Positions 1 through 8,997 of a stretch of DNA of 64,000 bases are shown one piece after another. Under the pieces are notes generated by a model. That model was not told the origin of the DNA. It was given only the letters and a program-made list of their open reading frames with translations, and did not search any database. Position 1 is the first letter of the stretch, and every line of letters starts with the position of its first letter. Origin of the DNA: Lutibacter sp. B1 (GTDB lineage: Bacteria > Bacteroidota > Bacteroidia > Flavobacteriales > Flavobacteriaceae). The stretch is taken from the NCBI RefSeq assembly GCF_012524075.1, contig NZ_JAAZUI010000012.1, forward strand, positions 1 to 64,000. The letters run 5' to 3'. The position numbers were made by a program, and so were the translations under genes.

Positions 1-458
1 AAACCCAGATTTGTGTGGTCCATCAAATCCGAAACGCCAGCAGGTACGTTGTTTGGAAAGACAAAAAAGCATTTACAAGGGATATGAAACATATTTACAA
101 TGCACCCACAAAAGAAGCCGCCAGGGCCGCTTTGGACGATTTTGCAGCCGCATGGGAAGATAAATATTCCTACGCCATTAAAAGCTGGAAAGACAATTGG
201 GAAGACCTGACCGTATTTTTTGAATTTCCCCTGGAAATCAGAAAAATAATCTACACAACGAACATTATTGAGAATCTGAATGGGAAAATCCGAAAGTACA
301 CCAAAAACAAACTTTCATTCCCTTCTGATCAATCTGTAATGAAATCCGTATATTTGGCTTTGAGAGAAGCTGCCAAAAAATGGTCAATGCCAATCCAAAA
401 TTGGGGCATTATCCTAAATCAGTTCCTTGTCATATTTGAAAAAAGGGTCCAGCTATAA
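1..458 (+). CDS. IS256-family (mutator type) transposase, C-terminal part, cut by window edge
   Basis: DDE transposase that would catalyse cut-and-paste or copy-out movement of its insertion sequence. The frame is open to the left edge, where codons read [11 protein letters not shown], the conserved VHQIRN segment of IS256-type enzymes. The visible ~150 residues also hold the [16 protein letters not shown] segment, which in this family lies around the last catalytic Glu, and a C-terminal W-P-I-x-x-W region. The protein ends normally at 458, so this is the intact 3' end of the gene and not a visible fragment, but whether the 5' part is intact cannot be seen. Codon use and base composition are less AT-biased than the neighbours, as expected for a mobile gene. 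Confidence 0.88.
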   Translation, partial: TQICVVHQIRNASRYVVWKDKKAFTRDMKHIYNAPTKEAARAALDDFAAAWEDKYSYAIKSWKDNWEDLTVFFEFPLEIRKIIYTTNIIENLNGKIRKYTKNKLSFPSDQSVMKSVYLALREAAKKWSMPIQNWGIILNQFLVIFEKRVQL

Positions 459-487
459 TTAGCTAAACCCTCGATATTTTATACTTA

Positions 488-509
488 CTCACTTTGTGAA
501 ACAGTGTCC
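488..509. mobile_element. Probable right terminal inverted repeat of the IS256-family element
   Basis: The sequence ACTTTGTGAAACAGTGTC lies 30-50 bp after the transposase stop and resembles IS256-family ends, which read GACACTGTTTCACAAAGT when written inward. It abuts the T-run just downstream of the DUF349 gene (which ends at 516 on the other strand), so the element seems to have landed in that gene's terminator region. The left end and the 8-9 bp target duplication lie outside the window. Confidence 0.5.
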
Positions 510-515
510 TTTTTT

Positions 516-2414
516 TTAATAGTTTAATTGTTTTAAGTAGTCGAGTTTGGCTTTCCAAAGTTCTAATTTCTCTTTATATTCATCAATATGACCTCTAACA
601 TTCATTACTAAAGGATTTTTATCAGACACGTTGGAAATAAAACCAATATTATTTTCTAATTGCTGAATTTCTCTAATTGTTTCGTCAATTTTCTTTCTTA
701 CAAAAAGTTGTTCAGAATCTAATTTTCTATAATTTTTTTGATCTAAATAACTATTAACTAAGTTTTCAAACTTAATCATTTCTACCTCTTTTTTATCAAT
801 TGGGCTCGAATCTATAATTTTATCTAATAGTTTATTGAATTTAGCTTCAATATGTCTCATTTCATACGGAACTCTACCTAAGTTACGCCAAGTTTCAATA
901 TATTCTTTTAAACTTTCTAAAGTAAATTCATTTTTTTTCTCAACCTTCTCTTTAAGTTGCTTTAATAAAGCTTTCTTTTTATTAAAAACTTCAAGTTCCT
1001 CTTTATTTCCTTCATCTTGTTTATTGTGAAGCCTATCAAAATAATGATTACATGCATCTTTAAACTCTTTCCACAGTTTGTCAGAATATTTACGCGGTAC
1101 ATGTCCAATAGTTTTCCAATCTGCCTGAATTTTTTTCATTATTTCAGTTGCAGTATCCCAATCTTCACTATCTTTAAGTTCAATAGCTTTTTCAATTAAA
1201 GCTTTCTTTTTATTTAAATTTTCTAAATGTTGTTTTTTAACATCTTTAAAAAATTGATTTTTTTCAGTATTGAATTTTTTTGTAGCTTCTTTAAATTTGT
1301 TCCAAACATCATCATTTTTAGATCTTGGTACCTTCCCTAAACTAAAAAATTTATTACGCAACTCTTCAATATCCTTTATACTTTTTTGCCAATCAATTCT
1401 TGTATGATTTTTAGAAGTATCATATGCTTTAATTTGATTGATAACTTCTAACTTTTTTTCAATATTTTTCTCGTATTTTGATTTAAGGTCTTTAAAAAAT
1501 TCATGCCTCTTATCATGAACTTTTTTAGTAGCTGCGCTAAAACGCTCCCAAACTTCTTCTCTAAATTCACTAGCAACAGGTCCAACCTCTTCTTTCCATA
1601 ACTTATGCAATACCTGTAATTCTTTAAATGCAACATTTACATCTTCAAGTTCAGCTAGTTCTTCAGCCTTTTCAACTAATTTCTGTTTTTCTTCTAAATT
1701 ATGTTTAAAATCCAGTTCTCTTAAATCATTATTTAAATGTAATAAATCATAAAAGCGTTCTACATGATGATGATATGTTCTCCAAGTATCATTATATTTA
1801 GCTCTTGGAATAGGGCCTATTTCTCTCCAACGTGCTTGAATATCCTTAAACATTTTATACATAGTTGCTCCATCGGCATTATCTATCAAATCTTTAAGTT
1901 CTTCTATTAAATCAAGTTTCGCTTGTAAATTTTCCTTTAGTTTATTTTCTTGATTAGAAAAGAATTCATTTCTTTTAACTTTGAAGTCGTAAAGAATACT
2001 ATTATATGTAGTTTTTAAAGGATTTTTATATTGAAAATCAACAATATTACCTCCTTCTTCTAAAAATTTTTCTTTTTCTTTTCTAAGTAACGTCCCAAAC
2101 TTAACATTAAAAACACTTTTAATATTATTTACATTATTTTGGATACTTTGTACCGGTTTATTTTTTACTAAATTACTTAATTCGTTAACTAAATCCTCCA
2201 GCGTAAAACTGCTGTAATCAAGCATTTCTTCATCTTGAAAATCAACATTTTCTGAACTTTCAGCAATTTTACTTTCAATTTCATCAATAGCTTGATTAGA
2301 CGATACGATTTTTACTTCATCTAATTCATTCTTTTTTGATGTTTCAGTTTTTTTTGTATGGTCTGGATTAGAATTATTATCTTCTACTGGTAATTTATTA
2401 TTGTTGTCTAACAT
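516..2414 (-). CDS. DUF349 repeat protein
   Basis: A 632-residue, charged, mostly helical protein made of several tandem DUF349 units (about 70-75 residues each), recognisable by repeated W-x-x-I-G-x-[VI]-P-R and F-x-x-x-x-x-x-F-[FY] patterns, for example WREIGPIPRAKYNDTW near residue 195 and WKTIGHVPRKYSDKLW near 435. The first ~100 residues are acidic and low-complexity, with no signal peptide, so it is probably cytoplasmic. The function of the family is not established; DUF349 proteins are common in Bacteroidota. It is leftward, downstream of aroE with 130 bp between them, and an IS element sits immediately beyond its stop codon. Confidence 0.85.
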   Translation of the reverse strand: MLDNNNKLPVEDNNSNPDHTKKTETSKKNELDEVKIVSSNQAIDEIESKIAESSENVDFQDEEMLDYSSFTLEDLVNELSNLVKNKPVQSIQNNVNNIKSVFNVKFGTLLRKEKEKFLEEGGNIVDFQYKNPLKTTYNSILYDFKVKRNEFFSNQENKLKENLQAKLDLIEELKDLIDNADGATMYKMFKDIQARWREIGPIPRAKYNDTWRTYHHHVERFYDLLHLNNDLRELDFKHNLEEKQKLVEKAEELAELEDVNVAFKELQVLHKLWKEEVGPVASEFREEVWERFSAATKKVHDKRHEFFKDLKSKYEKNIEKKLEVINQIKAYDTSKNHTRIDWQKSIKDIEELRNKFFSLGKVPRSKNDDVWNKFKEATKKFNTEKNQFFKDVKKQHLENLNKKKALIEKAIELKDSEDWDTATEIMKKIQADWKTIGHVPRKYSDKLWKEFKDACNHYFDRLHNKQDEGNKEELEVFNKKKALLKQLKEKVEKKNEFTLESLKEYIETWRNLGRVPYEMRHIEAKFNKLLDKIIDSSPIDKKEVEMIKFENLVNSYLDQKNYRKLDSEQLFVRKKIDETIREIQQLENNIGFISNVSDKNPLVMNVRGHIDEYKEKLELWKAKLDYLKQLNY

Positions 2415-2462
2415 ATAAAAATGTTTAATGTTCGTTTAATTATACTATATAATTGCTTTATA

Positions 2463-2490
2463 AATAGCGTTTTATAAATAAAACACTATT
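2463..2490 (-). terminator. Hairpin between aroE and the DUF349 gene
   Basis: AATAG-x-GTTTTAT / ATAAAAC-x-CTATT inverted repeat with a two-base loop; read on the minus strand the mismatch becomes a T-G wobble, giving a 13-bp stem. No clean T-run follows, so it may be a weak terminator of aroE or a leader structure of the DUF349 gene. Confidence 0.35.
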
Positions 2491-2544
2491 TCTTTATAAG
2501 ATGTTAATTTTTTACAAAAGTTGCGTAAATTTAAGTAATTCTTT

Positions 2545-3291
2545 TTATGAATTCCATATTTCCCATGACTTTTCAGCTTGCAATTCCAACATCTCGAGTC
2601 CATTTTTTGTAATAGCTCCTCTTTTTTTTCCTTCTTGCAAAAACTTAGTCTCTTCCGGGTTATATATTAAATCATAAAGTAAATGTTTATTATTTATAAA
2701 TTGAAATGGAATATTTGGGGCATCGTCTATATTGGGGTATGTTCCAAGTGGGGTACAATTTATAATTACAGTATATTCTTCAATTATATCTTTATTTAAA
2801 ACTGAATACAAATAAACATTTTCTGCTACTTTTCTAGAAACAAATTTAAATTGAATATTTAACATTTCCAAAGCAAAGGCAACTGCCTTTGAAGCTCCTC
2901 CGGTTCCTAATATTAGTGCTTTATTATGATGATTTTTCAGTAATGGTTTAATTGACTCCACAAAACCATAAGCGTCTGTATTATAACCAATTAATTTATT
3001 ATCATTGGTTACTTTTATTGTATTCACCGCTCCTATTTTTTGTGCATCAACATCAACTTCACCTAAATATTTTATAATTGATTCTTTGTAAGGAATTGTA
3101 ACGTTTAAACCTTTAAAATCATCTTTTTTTTGATATAAAATAAATGGAAATTCTTCAATTTCAGGAATATCAAAATTGAAGTATTTATATTTTGTTAATC
3201 CTAACTTTTGAAATTTTTCAGAAAAATATTTTCTTGAAAATGAGTAGGATATGTTTCTCCCTATCAAGCCAAATTTAAAACGATTATTCAT
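2545..3291 (-). CDS. aroE: Shikimate dehydrogenase (NADP+)
   Basis: Reduces 3-dehydroshikimate to shikimate in the cytoplasmic route to aromatic amino acids. The substrate-binding S-x-S lies in ISYSFS (residues 14-19), the catalytic Lys is K69 in NVTIPYKE, the N-T-D of GYNTDAYG (around 104) follows, and the nucleotide-binding loop GTGGASK is at 129-135. At 248 residues it is somewhat shorter than the usual ~270. Its ATG overlaps the stop of the upstream DUF368 gene by 8 bp, so the two are translationally coupled in a leftward operon TPR-DUF368-DUF368-aroE. Confidence 0.92.
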   Translation of the reverse strand: MNNRFKFGLIGRNISYSFSRKYFSEKFQKLGLTKYKYFNFDIPEIEEFPFILYQKKDDFKGLNVTIPYKESIIKYLGEVDVDAQKIGAVNTIKVTNDNKLIGYNTDAYGFVESIKPLLKNHHNKALILGTGGASKAVAFALEMLNIQFKFVSRKVAENVYLYSVLNKDIIEEYTVIINCTPLGTYPNIDDAPNIPFQFINNKHLLYDLIYNPEETKFLQEGKKRGAITKNGLEMLELQAEKSWEIWNS

Positions 3292-4309
3292 CTATATATT
3301 CTTTACGTTCAGTTCCATACTTATCAAGCAACAATATAATTGCTGCTCCAACTAAAATAAAAAAAACTGCAATCCAAGTTTCCTTTTGGGCAAAATCAGG
3401 AAAATACCTGCTGAAATTTTGAATTACTTTATCTCCATTAACATCATATACAAAATTGCCATTTACAACTTTGTAAACTTCTTTTTTCCATGGCCATACT
3501 ATACCTAAAGAACCTGTAATAAAACCTATGATGGTTGCAGTTACCAAATGATGCCACCTTTTAAGTACAAAACCTAATATATGAGATATAAAAACCAATC
3601 CAAATGCTGATCCTCCGGCAAATGTTGCTATTATTTTAAGGTACCTTATTCTTTCAACATTATCTATAAAGCTAAAATTCAATATAAGGATTTCCGACAA
3701 GGTTTTGTATAGCATTGTTACAGAATCAACCAATAACAACACGTAATTTCCCATTAAAATTAATATGAATGATCCTGACAAACCCGGTAATGTCATTCCT
3801 GAAACACCTATAATTCCGCAAATAAAAACAAACCACAAATTGTCATTTTCTTTCGCAGGATTCATAAAACTTATAGCTATACCTAATACCATACCCATTA
3901 TCATTAAAACAACATTTTTAGCTCTCCAATCATTAAAATCTTTAGAGATATAGAATATTGAGCCTAAAATCATCCCAAAAAATGAGCTCCAAACATATAA
4001 TTCGTAATTTGTTAGTAAATAATCTAATACCAATGAAACACTAAAATAACTAAAAACACTTCCACCTATAACCAGTAATAAAAAAGTACCATTAACATAC
4101 TTATAAAAACTTTTAAATCTTCCGTTTATAAGTAATAAAAAAGCTTTGTAATTAATTTTTTTGAAAGAATATATTAATTCTTCATAAAATCCTAACACAA
4201 AAGAAACTGTACCTCCAGATACTCCGGGAACTTTATTTGCGGCTCCCATTGCCAATCCTTTAATAAAAAGGAAAAACTTATCTGAAAATGTGCGTTCTCT
4301 ACGTGCCAT
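3284..4309 (-). CDS. DUF368 integral membrane protein (PopT type)
   Basis: A 341-residue polytopic membrane protein of the DUF368 family, whose characterised members (PopT) recycle undecaprenyl phosphate across the inner membrane for cell-wall and glycan synthesis. The internally duplicated signature is clear: AANKVPGVSGGT near residue 24 and TLPGLSGSFILILMG near 172, each followed by hydrophobic segments. The C-terminus carries a predicted extracytoplasmic loop (EVYKVVNGNFVYDVNGDKV) and a last transmembrane helix. It is the second of two adjacent family members, 7 bp downstream of the first, and overlaps aroE. Substrate assignment is from family knowledge only. Confidence 0.85.
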   Translation of the reverse strand: MARRERTFSDKFFLFIKGLAMGAANKVPGVSGGTVSFVLGFYEELIYSFKKINYKAFLLLINGRFKSFYKYVNGTFLLLVIGGSVFSYFSVSLVLDYLLTNYELYVWSSFFGMILGSIFYISKDFNDWRAKNVVLMIMGMVLGIAISFMNPAKENDNLWFVFICGIIGVSGMTLPGLSGSFILILMGNYVLLLVDSVTMLYKTLSEILILNFSFIDNVERIRYLKIIATFAGGSAFGLVFISHILGFVLKRWHHLVTATIIGFITGSLGIVWPWKKEVYKVVNGNFVYDVNGDKVIQNFSRYFPDFAQKETWIAVFFILVGAAIILLLDKYGTERKEYIDE

Positions 4310-4316
4310 TACTTAT

Positions 4317-5243
4317 TTAGTTATTTATACTATTTGCAAGTTTTTCTAATATCAAAATTACTGCAAATCCTAATATAGACAACATTAAAGCTGTTGTTAA
4401 TTGCGGATTTCCATCGAATGACAATGGAGAAACACTAACTTCTTTTATTACTATGGTTTTATCTCCAAACATTTTTGTTTCTAATACTTTTTTCCATGGC
4501 CAAATTTTATTTAAAGAACCTAAAATAAAACCTGTTAAAATTGCTAAAGTAAAATTTCGGTAATGACTAAATAACCATTTCAATATTTTAGAAAAACTTA
4601 ATAATCCAACTATTGCTCCTGCAGCTAACACCGCTAATAATTGCAAGTTTTTAGTGTGTACTGCGTCCAAAACAGGTTTATATGCACCTAACAAAACCAA
4701 TATAAAAGCACCAGAAATACCTGGTAAAATCATTGCACATATTGCTAAAGCACCCGCTAAAAACAAGAATAAAGGTGATGAATTTTCAGAAATTAAAGGT
4801 TGTAATGTAGTTATATAATATGCCAATATTGCACCTGCCAACAACAAAATTACAGTAACTATATTCCACTTTGTAATTTGTTTTGCAACATATAAGATAC
4901 TCGCCAACACTAAGCCAAAAAAGAATGACCAAACTAAAATTGGTTTATGCTCTAATAACCAAGAAATTAATTTTGCCAATGAGATTATGCTAATAAATAT
5001 ACCTGACAATAATGCTATTAAAAAATTACCATTTATTGCTTCCCAAGCCGCTTTAATACCTTTTGATTTCAGGAGTTTTAAAGTAGCAATATTTATGGAA
5101 CTTATTGAGGTTAACAACTCCTCATAAATACCTGAAATAAAAGCTATTGTACCTCCAGACACACCCGGAACTACATCAGCAGCTCCCATAGCAACTCCTT
5201 TAAGGGTAATTACTATATAATTAATAAATTTTCGCTGTTGCAT
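4317..5243 (-). CDS. DUF368 integral membrane protein (PopT type), first of tandem pair
   Basis: A 308-residue polytopic membrane protein paralogous to the one directly downstream. The signatures GAADVVPGVSGGT (near residue 21) and ILPGISGAFILVLLG (near 168) are the two halves of the family's inverted-topology repeat. As for its neighbour, a role in returning polyprenyl phosphate carrier across the membrane is likely by family, though the two paralogues may differ in substrate or orientation. Start ATG at 5243 is preceded by an AT-rich leader with no Shine-Dalgarno, as is usual in this phylum. Confidence 0.85.
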   Translation of the reverse strand: MQQRKFINYIVITLKGVAMGAADVVPGVSGGTIAFISGIYEELLTSISSINIATLKLLKSKGIKAAWEAINGNFLIALLSGIFISIISLAKLISWLLEHKPILVWSFFFGLVLASILYVAKQITKWNIVTVILLLAGAILAYYITTLQPLISENSSPLFLFLAGALAICAMILPGISGAFILVLLGAYKPVLDAVHTKNLQLLAVLAAGAIVGLLSFSKILKWLFSHYRNFTLAILTGFILGSLNKIWPWKKVLETKMFGDKTIVIKEVSVSPLSFDGNPQLTTALMLSILGFAVILILEKLANSINN

Positions 5244-5290
5244 TTATGGCTAAATATTTTCCCACAAATGTAGCATTTTTAAAATGAAGT

Positions 5291-6676
5291 TTATTTGAAA
5301 TTACTTATAATATCCTTTACTTGATTCATTTGATAAACTTCAGGAAATAATTCTTTAACAATCGAATTATATTCAAAATCTATAGCCAATCCTTCAAGTA
5401 AATGTTCCGTTCCTTTTTCAGCATTTTTCAACTTAAAATATAAAGCACTTAGCCTATATTCTATTTCAGCAAAATCTTTAAAATATGCTTTTGCTTTTAA
5501 AAGATTTGTAAGCGCATCTTCATAATCGCCAATAAAACATAATACATCACTTAAACCAACCCAAATTGTTAAATCGTAATCTTGCAACATTAAACAACGC
5601 TGAAATGCTTTTATTACTTCTTCAAAAAAGTTAAGTTTTAAATTAATCTCGGCATACTTTCTCCAATACAATGTGTTTTCTTCGTCAATCTCAATAGCTT
5701 TATTGATATTATATAATGCTTTTCTATATTTTTTTTGTTTGATATTTAAATTTGTAATAGCAATCCAACCTTTATCTAATAAAGGATCTTCGTGAACTGC
5801 TTTTTGATAATATTGTATTGCCAGCGATAATTTATTTAATTTTTCGTAGCACTCTCCTATTCTTAAAAAAGCAAAAGAAGTAGGGTCATCCAACTCAATT
5901 GTTGTTTTGTAATTATCAATAGCTTCATCAAATCGATTTAATTGCTCTAATGTTTTGGCTTTTTCAAGATATGCTCCAACAAAATATTCATCAATTAAAA
6001 CAGCATAATCAAAAGCCCTGTAAGCTTCTTCAAATTTGTCTAAAATAAAATATTGTCTTCCTAATTGATGCCAAGCAACTTCACTATACGGATCTGTATC
6101 AATATAATTATTTAAATATTCAACCGCTTCTTCATGTTGATTTTGCATATCAAAACAATATATTACATTGTAGAGTGATGAATAATCTTCAAAATCAACT
6201 TCTAAACATTTTGCAAAATTTAATCTTGCTTTATCAAAATCATCTAAAAACAAATATTCCATACCAATCATAGACAAAATATCTGCTTCATCATCTGTAT
6301 AACTTAAAGCTAATTTTAATGAATTTATAGCATTGTTGTGATCGTCTTTTTTTGAATAAATACTTGCTTGTTGTACATATATTTCTTCATTAGTAGGTTC
6401 TATGGCTTGCAAATCTTTTAACAAGGCAGAAGCTTTGTCTAATTCGTTATCAAAAATTAATAATTCGGCCTGTAATAATTTTAGCATAATTGAATTTGGA
6501 TGCTGCTTTAAACCAAGGTTTATAGCTTTTTTTGCTAATGCGTTCTTCCCTGAATCTATATAATAATGTATAATCTCTTCAAACTCAACCGAGTCGAAGA
6601 AATAAACATTATTCGTTTTTAACATAGATTCAAATTTTGATAGTGGTAAATTGTTTTCTTTTGGAGTTAAAGACAT
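5291..6676 (-). CDS. Tetratricopeptide repeat protein
   Basis: A 461-residue soluble protein with about ten TPR-like helix pairs covering residues ~20-440 (for example GAYLEKAKTLEQLNRFDEAIDNYKT). No signal peptide or membrane segment is visible, so it probably acts in the cytoplasm as a scaffold. TPR proteins bind other proteins; the partner cannot be deduced. It is the first gene of a leftward run continuing into the two DUF368 genes (48 bp gap) and is divergent from pyrR across 136 bp. Confidence 0.8.
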   Translation of the reverse strand: MSLTPKENNLPLSKFESMLKTNNVYFFDSVEFEEIIHYYIDSGKNALAKKAINLGLKQHPNSIMLKLLQAELLIFDNELDKASALLKDLQAIEPTNEEIYVQQASIYSKKDDHNNAINSLKLALSYTDDEADILSMIGMEYLFLDDFDKARLNFAKCLEVDFEDYSSLYNVIYCFDMQNQHEEAVEYLNNYIDTDPYSEVAWHQLGRQYFILDKFEEAYRAFDYAVLIDEYFVGAYLEKAKTLEQLNRFDEAIDNYKTTIELDDPTSFAFLRIGECYEKLNKLSLAIQYYQKAVHEDPLLDKGWIAITNLNIKQKKYRKALYNINKAIEIDEENTLYWRKYAEINLKLNFFEEVIKAFQRCLMLQDYDLTIWVGLSDVLCFIGDYEDALTNLLKAKAYFKDFAEIEYRLSALYFKLKNAEKGTEHLLEGLAIDFEYNSIVKELFPEVYQMNQVKDIISNFK

Positions 6677-6779
6677 AATGAAGATTATATAATTACTACT
6701 TTAATAAAAGTACAAGACTAATTTTTAAAATTAATAGCAACATATAAATGTTTTTAACAAATTAATTAACAAAATACAT

Positions 6780-6787
6780 TATATTTG
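6780..6787 (+). promoter_or_regulatory. Candidate -7 box of the pyrR-pyrB promoter
   Basis: TATATTTG matches the Bacteroidota -7 consensus TAnnTTTG and lies 26 bp before the pyrR ATG, leaving a leader too short for a PyrR-type attenuator. The -33 element is not convincing. Confidence 0.45.
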
Positions 6788-6812
6788 TATTACAAACAAT
6801 GTTTGGTATACA

Positions 6813-7352
6813 ATGAGTAAAAAAATACTACTTAGCTCAAAAGAAATTCATATTATACTACATAGGTTAGCGTGTCAGTTAATTGAAAATCATAACAATT
6901 TCGAAAACACCGTACTAATAGGACTACAACCTAGAGGTATATTTTTAGCTGAACGTTTAGTTGCTATTTTAAAAAATGACTATAATGTTTCTAATGTTGA
7001 ATTAGGGCAATTAGACATTACCTTTTATAGAGATGACTTTAGAAGGCGTGAAGCACCCTTACAAGCTAATAAAACAACTATTAATTTTATTGTTGAAGAT
7101 AAAAATGTAGTATTTATTGACGATGTTCTTTTTTCAGGAAGAAGTATTCGATCAGCTTTAACAGCCATCCAATCATTTGGAAGACCAAGTAAAATTGAGC
7201 TTTTAGTACTGGTAGACAGAAGGTTTAGTCGTGATTTACCAATTCAACCTGATTACAGAGGTAGGCAGGTTGATGTTATTAATAAAGAAAAAGTTACAGT
7301 TCATTGGAAAGAAAAAGACGGTAAAGATGCCGTTTATATAATAAACAATTAA
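6813..7352 (+). CDS. pyrR: PyrR: uracil phosphoribosyltransferase / pyrimidine operon regulator
   Basis: A 179-residue type I phosphoribosyltransferase. The PRPP loop is FIDDVLFSGRSIRSAL at about residues 107-122, and GLQPRGIFLAERL near 42 is the conserved flexible-loop strand of PyrR. Family members convert uracil plus PRPP to UMP and, in Firmicutes, bind pyr mRNA leaders. Here the leader is very short, so RNA-binding attenuation of this operon is not supported. pyrB follows after 4 bp, so the two are surely co-transcribed. Confidence 0.92.
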   Translation: MSKKILLSSKEIHIILHRLACQLIENHNNFENTVLIGLQPRGIFLAERLVAILKNDYNVSNVELGQLDITFYRDDFRRREAPLQANKTTINFIVEDKNVVFIDDVLFSGRSIRSALTAIQSFGRPSKIELLVLVDRRFSRDLPIQPDYRGRQVDVINKEKVTVHWKEKDGKDAVYIINN

Positions 7353-7356
7353 TCTC

Positions 7357-8289
7357 ATGAGTCAATTAAGCGTACAACACCTTTTAGGCATAAAGCATAT
7401 AAACAAAGCTGATATTGATTTAATTTTTAAAACTGCCGACCACTTTAAAGAAGTAATTAACAGACCCATAAAAAAAGTACCCTCTCTAAGAGATATTACA
7501 ATAGCCAACTTATTTTTTGAAAACAGTACGCGCACAAGGTTATCTTTCGAATTAGCAGAAAAACGTTTATCTGCCGATGTGGTTAACTTTTCAGCTGCTC
7601 AATCTTCAGTAAAAAAAGGTGAAACACTAATTGATACTGCAAATAATATTTTATCAATGAAAGTTGATATTATAGTAATGAGACATCCTGATGTTGGCGC
7701 TTGCGATTTTTTATCAAAACATGTTAATGCACGAATAGTTAATGCAGGAGATGGTACACACGAACACCCAACTCAAGCATTGTTAGATTCTTTTTCTATA
7801 CGTGAAAAATTAGGCAGTGTAAAAGGTAAAAAAATTGTGATTGTTGGAGATATTTTACATTCTCGTGTAGCATTATCTAACATCTATGCCCTTAATTTAC
7901 AAGGCGCCGAAGTTAAAGTTTGTGGTCCAAAAACATTAATACCAAAGTATATTGAAAGTTTAGGTGTTGGCGTAGAATACAATATTAAAAAAGCATTAGA
8001 ATGGTGTGATGTTGCTAATGTTTTAAGAGTTCAAAATGAACGTATGGAAATAAATTATTTTCCTTCAACCAGAGAATATTCTCAATTATTCGGAATAAAT
8101 AAACAATTATTAGACTCACTTGGCAAGAAAATTGTTATTATGCATCCTGGACCAATAAATAGAGGTGTAGAATTAACAAGTGATGTTGCTGATGCTGATC
8201 AATCTATTATTTTAAATCAGGTTGAAAATGGTGTTGCAATTCGTATGGCTGTAATCTATTTATTAGCTCAACAAATTCAACATAAATAA
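7357..8289 (+). CDS. pyrB: Aspartate carbamoyltransferase catalytic subunit
   Basis: Condenses carbamoyl phosphate and aspartate in the second step of pyrimidine synthesis. The carbamoyl-phosphate site FENSTRTRLSFE (residues ~53-64), the HPTQALLD motif (~134) and the MHPGPINRGVE segment (~260) are all present, and 310 residues is the normal length. No pyrI regulatory subunit is found nearby. It is preceded by pyrR and followed, 2 bp after its stop, by a small conserved protein. Confidence 0.95.
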   Translation: MSQLSVQHLLGIKHINKADIDLIFKTADHFKEVINRPIKKVPSLRDITIANLFFENSTRTRLSFELAEKRLSADVVNFSAAQSSVKKGETLIDTANNILSMKVDIIVMRHPDVGACDFLSKHVNARIVNAGDGTHEHPTQALLDSFSIREKLGSVKGKKIVIVGDILHSRVALSNIYALNLQGAEVKVCGPKTLIPKYIESLGVGVEYNIKKALEWCDVANVLRVQNERMEINYFPSTREYSQLFGINKQLLDSLGKKIVIMHPGPINRGVELTSDVADADQSIILNQVENGVAIRMAVIYLLAQQIQHK

Positions 8290-8291
8290 AA

Positions 8292-8624
8292 ATGATAATT
8301 AATAAAACTGAAAAATACACACATATAAAACCTGGTCAATATTCTGTAAATCAATTCATAACAAAACTACAAAATAAACAACCAGAATTTATTGAAGAAC
8401 ATATCATTATAGATTTTTCTGAAAAAATTAACATCAATATTAAAGAAATTTTATTATTTTTGAATATGAGTGTGCTCCACTACCAGAATGATAAAAGCTT
8501 TGTGATTGTATGTAATGGTATAAATATAAGCGATGTCCCTGAAGAAATTAATGTTGTTCCAACATTTGTTGAGGCATTAGATGTTCTTGAAATGGAAGCC
8601 ATTGAACGTGATTTAGGATTTTAA
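8292..8624 (+). CDS. Small conserved protein, possibly STAS-like fold
   Basis: A 110-residue cytoplasmic protein without signal peptide. The order of alternating strands and helices (HIIIDFSE, ILLFLNMSVLHY, SFVIVCNG, PTFVEALDVLEMEAIERDLGF) looks like a STAS or anti-sigma-antagonist fold, but the conserved phosphorylatable Ser/Thr loop is not obvious. In flavobacteria such proteins often sit directly before ribonuclease Z, and I recall they are sometimes misnamed after it. Function unknown. It is cotranscribed with pyrB (2 bp upstream) and with the sorting-domain protein 13 bp downstream. Confidence 0.65.
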   Translation: MIINKTEKYTHIKPGQYSVNQFITKLQNKQPEFIEEHIIIDFSEKININIKEILLFLNMSVLHYQNDKSFVIVCNGINISDVPEEINVVPTFVEALDVLEMEAIERDLGF

Positions 8625-8637
8625 AACCAATAGCTTA

Positions 8638-8997
8638 TTGATGAAAAAATTACTTTTAATAACTTTTTTACTGTTATTTACTTATTCTTTTGCACAACAA
8701 AAGGAAAAAAATATTCAGGCTGATGATACTAAACCTCCTGTAACTTTATCATCAATATCAGCCTATCCAAATCCTTTTTCTGTAAATACAAGCATAAATT
8801 TTAATTCTACAAAAGTCCAACATATTGAATTTACGGTAAAAAACTTATTGGGAAAAACTGTTTATAAGGAACTGATCAACTCAAAATCAGGATATAACAC
8901 TATTCAATTTAATCGAAATGATTTAAGTAAAGGTATGTATATTTATACACTGCAAACTGAATCTGAGATTGTTTCTAAAAGACTCGTAATTAGATGA
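8638..8997 (+). CDS. Small secreted protein with T9SS type A sorting domain
   Basis: A 119-residue protein with an N-terminal signal peptide (MKKLLLITFLLLFTYSFAQ) and, directly after a short linker, a C-terminal Por-secretion domain (AYPNPFSVNTSINF ... GMYIYTLQTESEIVSKRLVIR). It consists of little except the sorting domain, so it has no recognisable effector module. Type IX secretion would carry it across the outer membrane. Its stop overlaps the rnz start by 4 bp (ATGA). Confidence 0.82.
   Translation: MMKKLLLITFLLLFTYSFAQQKEKNIQADDTKPPVTLSSISAYPNPFSVNTSINFNSTKVQHIEFTVKNLLGKTVYKELINSKSGYNTIQFNRNDLSKGMYIYTLQTESEIVSKRLVIR

Noticed and set aside
6676-6813. PyrR-type attenuator upstream of pyrR
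   Set aside because: The candidate promoter leaves a leader of about 20 nt, too short for an attenuator, and no terminator hairpin is present.
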